In this document: positions 5,245 through 5,327 of the stretch, one piece after another | How the letters are laid out: each line of letters opens with the position of its first letter | How positions within the stretch are numbered: position 1 is the stretch's first letter | NCBI GenBank assembly: GCA_017395715.1 | Contig: JAFQNZ010000001.1 | Span: 1-5,327 of the forward strand | From: Clostridia bacterium | GTDB lineage: Bacteria; Bacillota; Clostridia; Oscillospirales; CAG-272 | Direction of reading: 5' to 3' | DNA length: 5,327 nt | Position numbers and translations under genes: made by a program | The notes under the pieces: generated by a model | The model's input: only the letters and a program-made list of their open reading frames with translations | What the model was told of the DNA's origin: nothing | Database searches by the model: none

Positions 5245-5327
5245 ACGCGTCTTGCAAACCAAGTTAAAGCGTGTTAGGTGTACTGTTAGGGGAATTGCCT
5301 CGCCCTATGGGTAGCGAAGCGGCGCGA
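5245..5327. other. Unassigned intergenic tail with short repeats
   Basis: No open frame, RNA gene or promoter could be recognised. TGTTAGG occurs twice, at 5272-5278 and 5284-5290, twelve bases apart. From 5299 the sequence becomes GC-rich and can fold: CGCCC at 5301-5305 against GGG at 5309-5311 and GCG at 5314-5316, with a bulged TA. It ends in a GCGAAGCGGCGCGA run cut by the window edge. This style is common in repeated intergenic elements of Clostridia, but repetition cannot be tested from one copy. Confidence 0.3.

Overview
The window looks like chromosome of a spore-forming Gram-positive bacterium of the class Clostridia, probably a gut-type lineage. The reasons are a YunB-type sporulation gene, strong AGGAGG-like ribosome binding sites, sigma-A promoters with TG-extended -10 elements, a sigma-E-like promoter before yunB, and a secreted protein with a C-terminal membrane anchor. 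No phage, IS, CRISPR or defence genes are visible. Species cannot be named from the sequence.

Layout. The left end (1-1277, minus) is the first two thirds of uvrB, the nucleotide excision repair helicase, cut by the window edge. Back-to-back promoters in 1311-1385 fire uvrB leftward and a second unit rightward. The rightward unit opens with a compact cobalamin (B12) riboswitch aptamer (1406-1519), then an antiterminator and a mutually exclusive intrinsic terminator (1547-1624). It continues into two overlapping genes: a 101-residue protein with a single homing-endonuclease-associated (HNH_repeat-like) domain and a basic tail, and a 268-residue secreted, membrane-anchored protein resembling DUF4430/transcobalamin-like proteins. 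Convergent to it is yunB (2770-3444, minus). Divergent from yunB is a likely two-gene operon: a DPM1/ALG5-like family 2 glycosyltransferase (3597-4337) and an AraC-family regulator with a cupin sensor domain (4361-5173). A plus-strand terminator (5211-5244) closes this operon. A minus-facing terminator (5172-5195) sits just before it, which suggests a convergent gene beyond the right edge.

How the parts work together. The most interesting unit is the B12-controlled operon at 1358-2750. When B12 is plentiful the leader should terminate transcription. When it is scarce the antiterminator should form and both proteins be made, the second by translational coupling at an ATGA overlap. The natural inference is that the anchored protein captures corrinoid at the cell surface, but no transporter gene is present here and binding is not shown by the sequence. 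The small HNH_repeat-like protein has no obvious role in B12 uptake and is the least explained part of the window.
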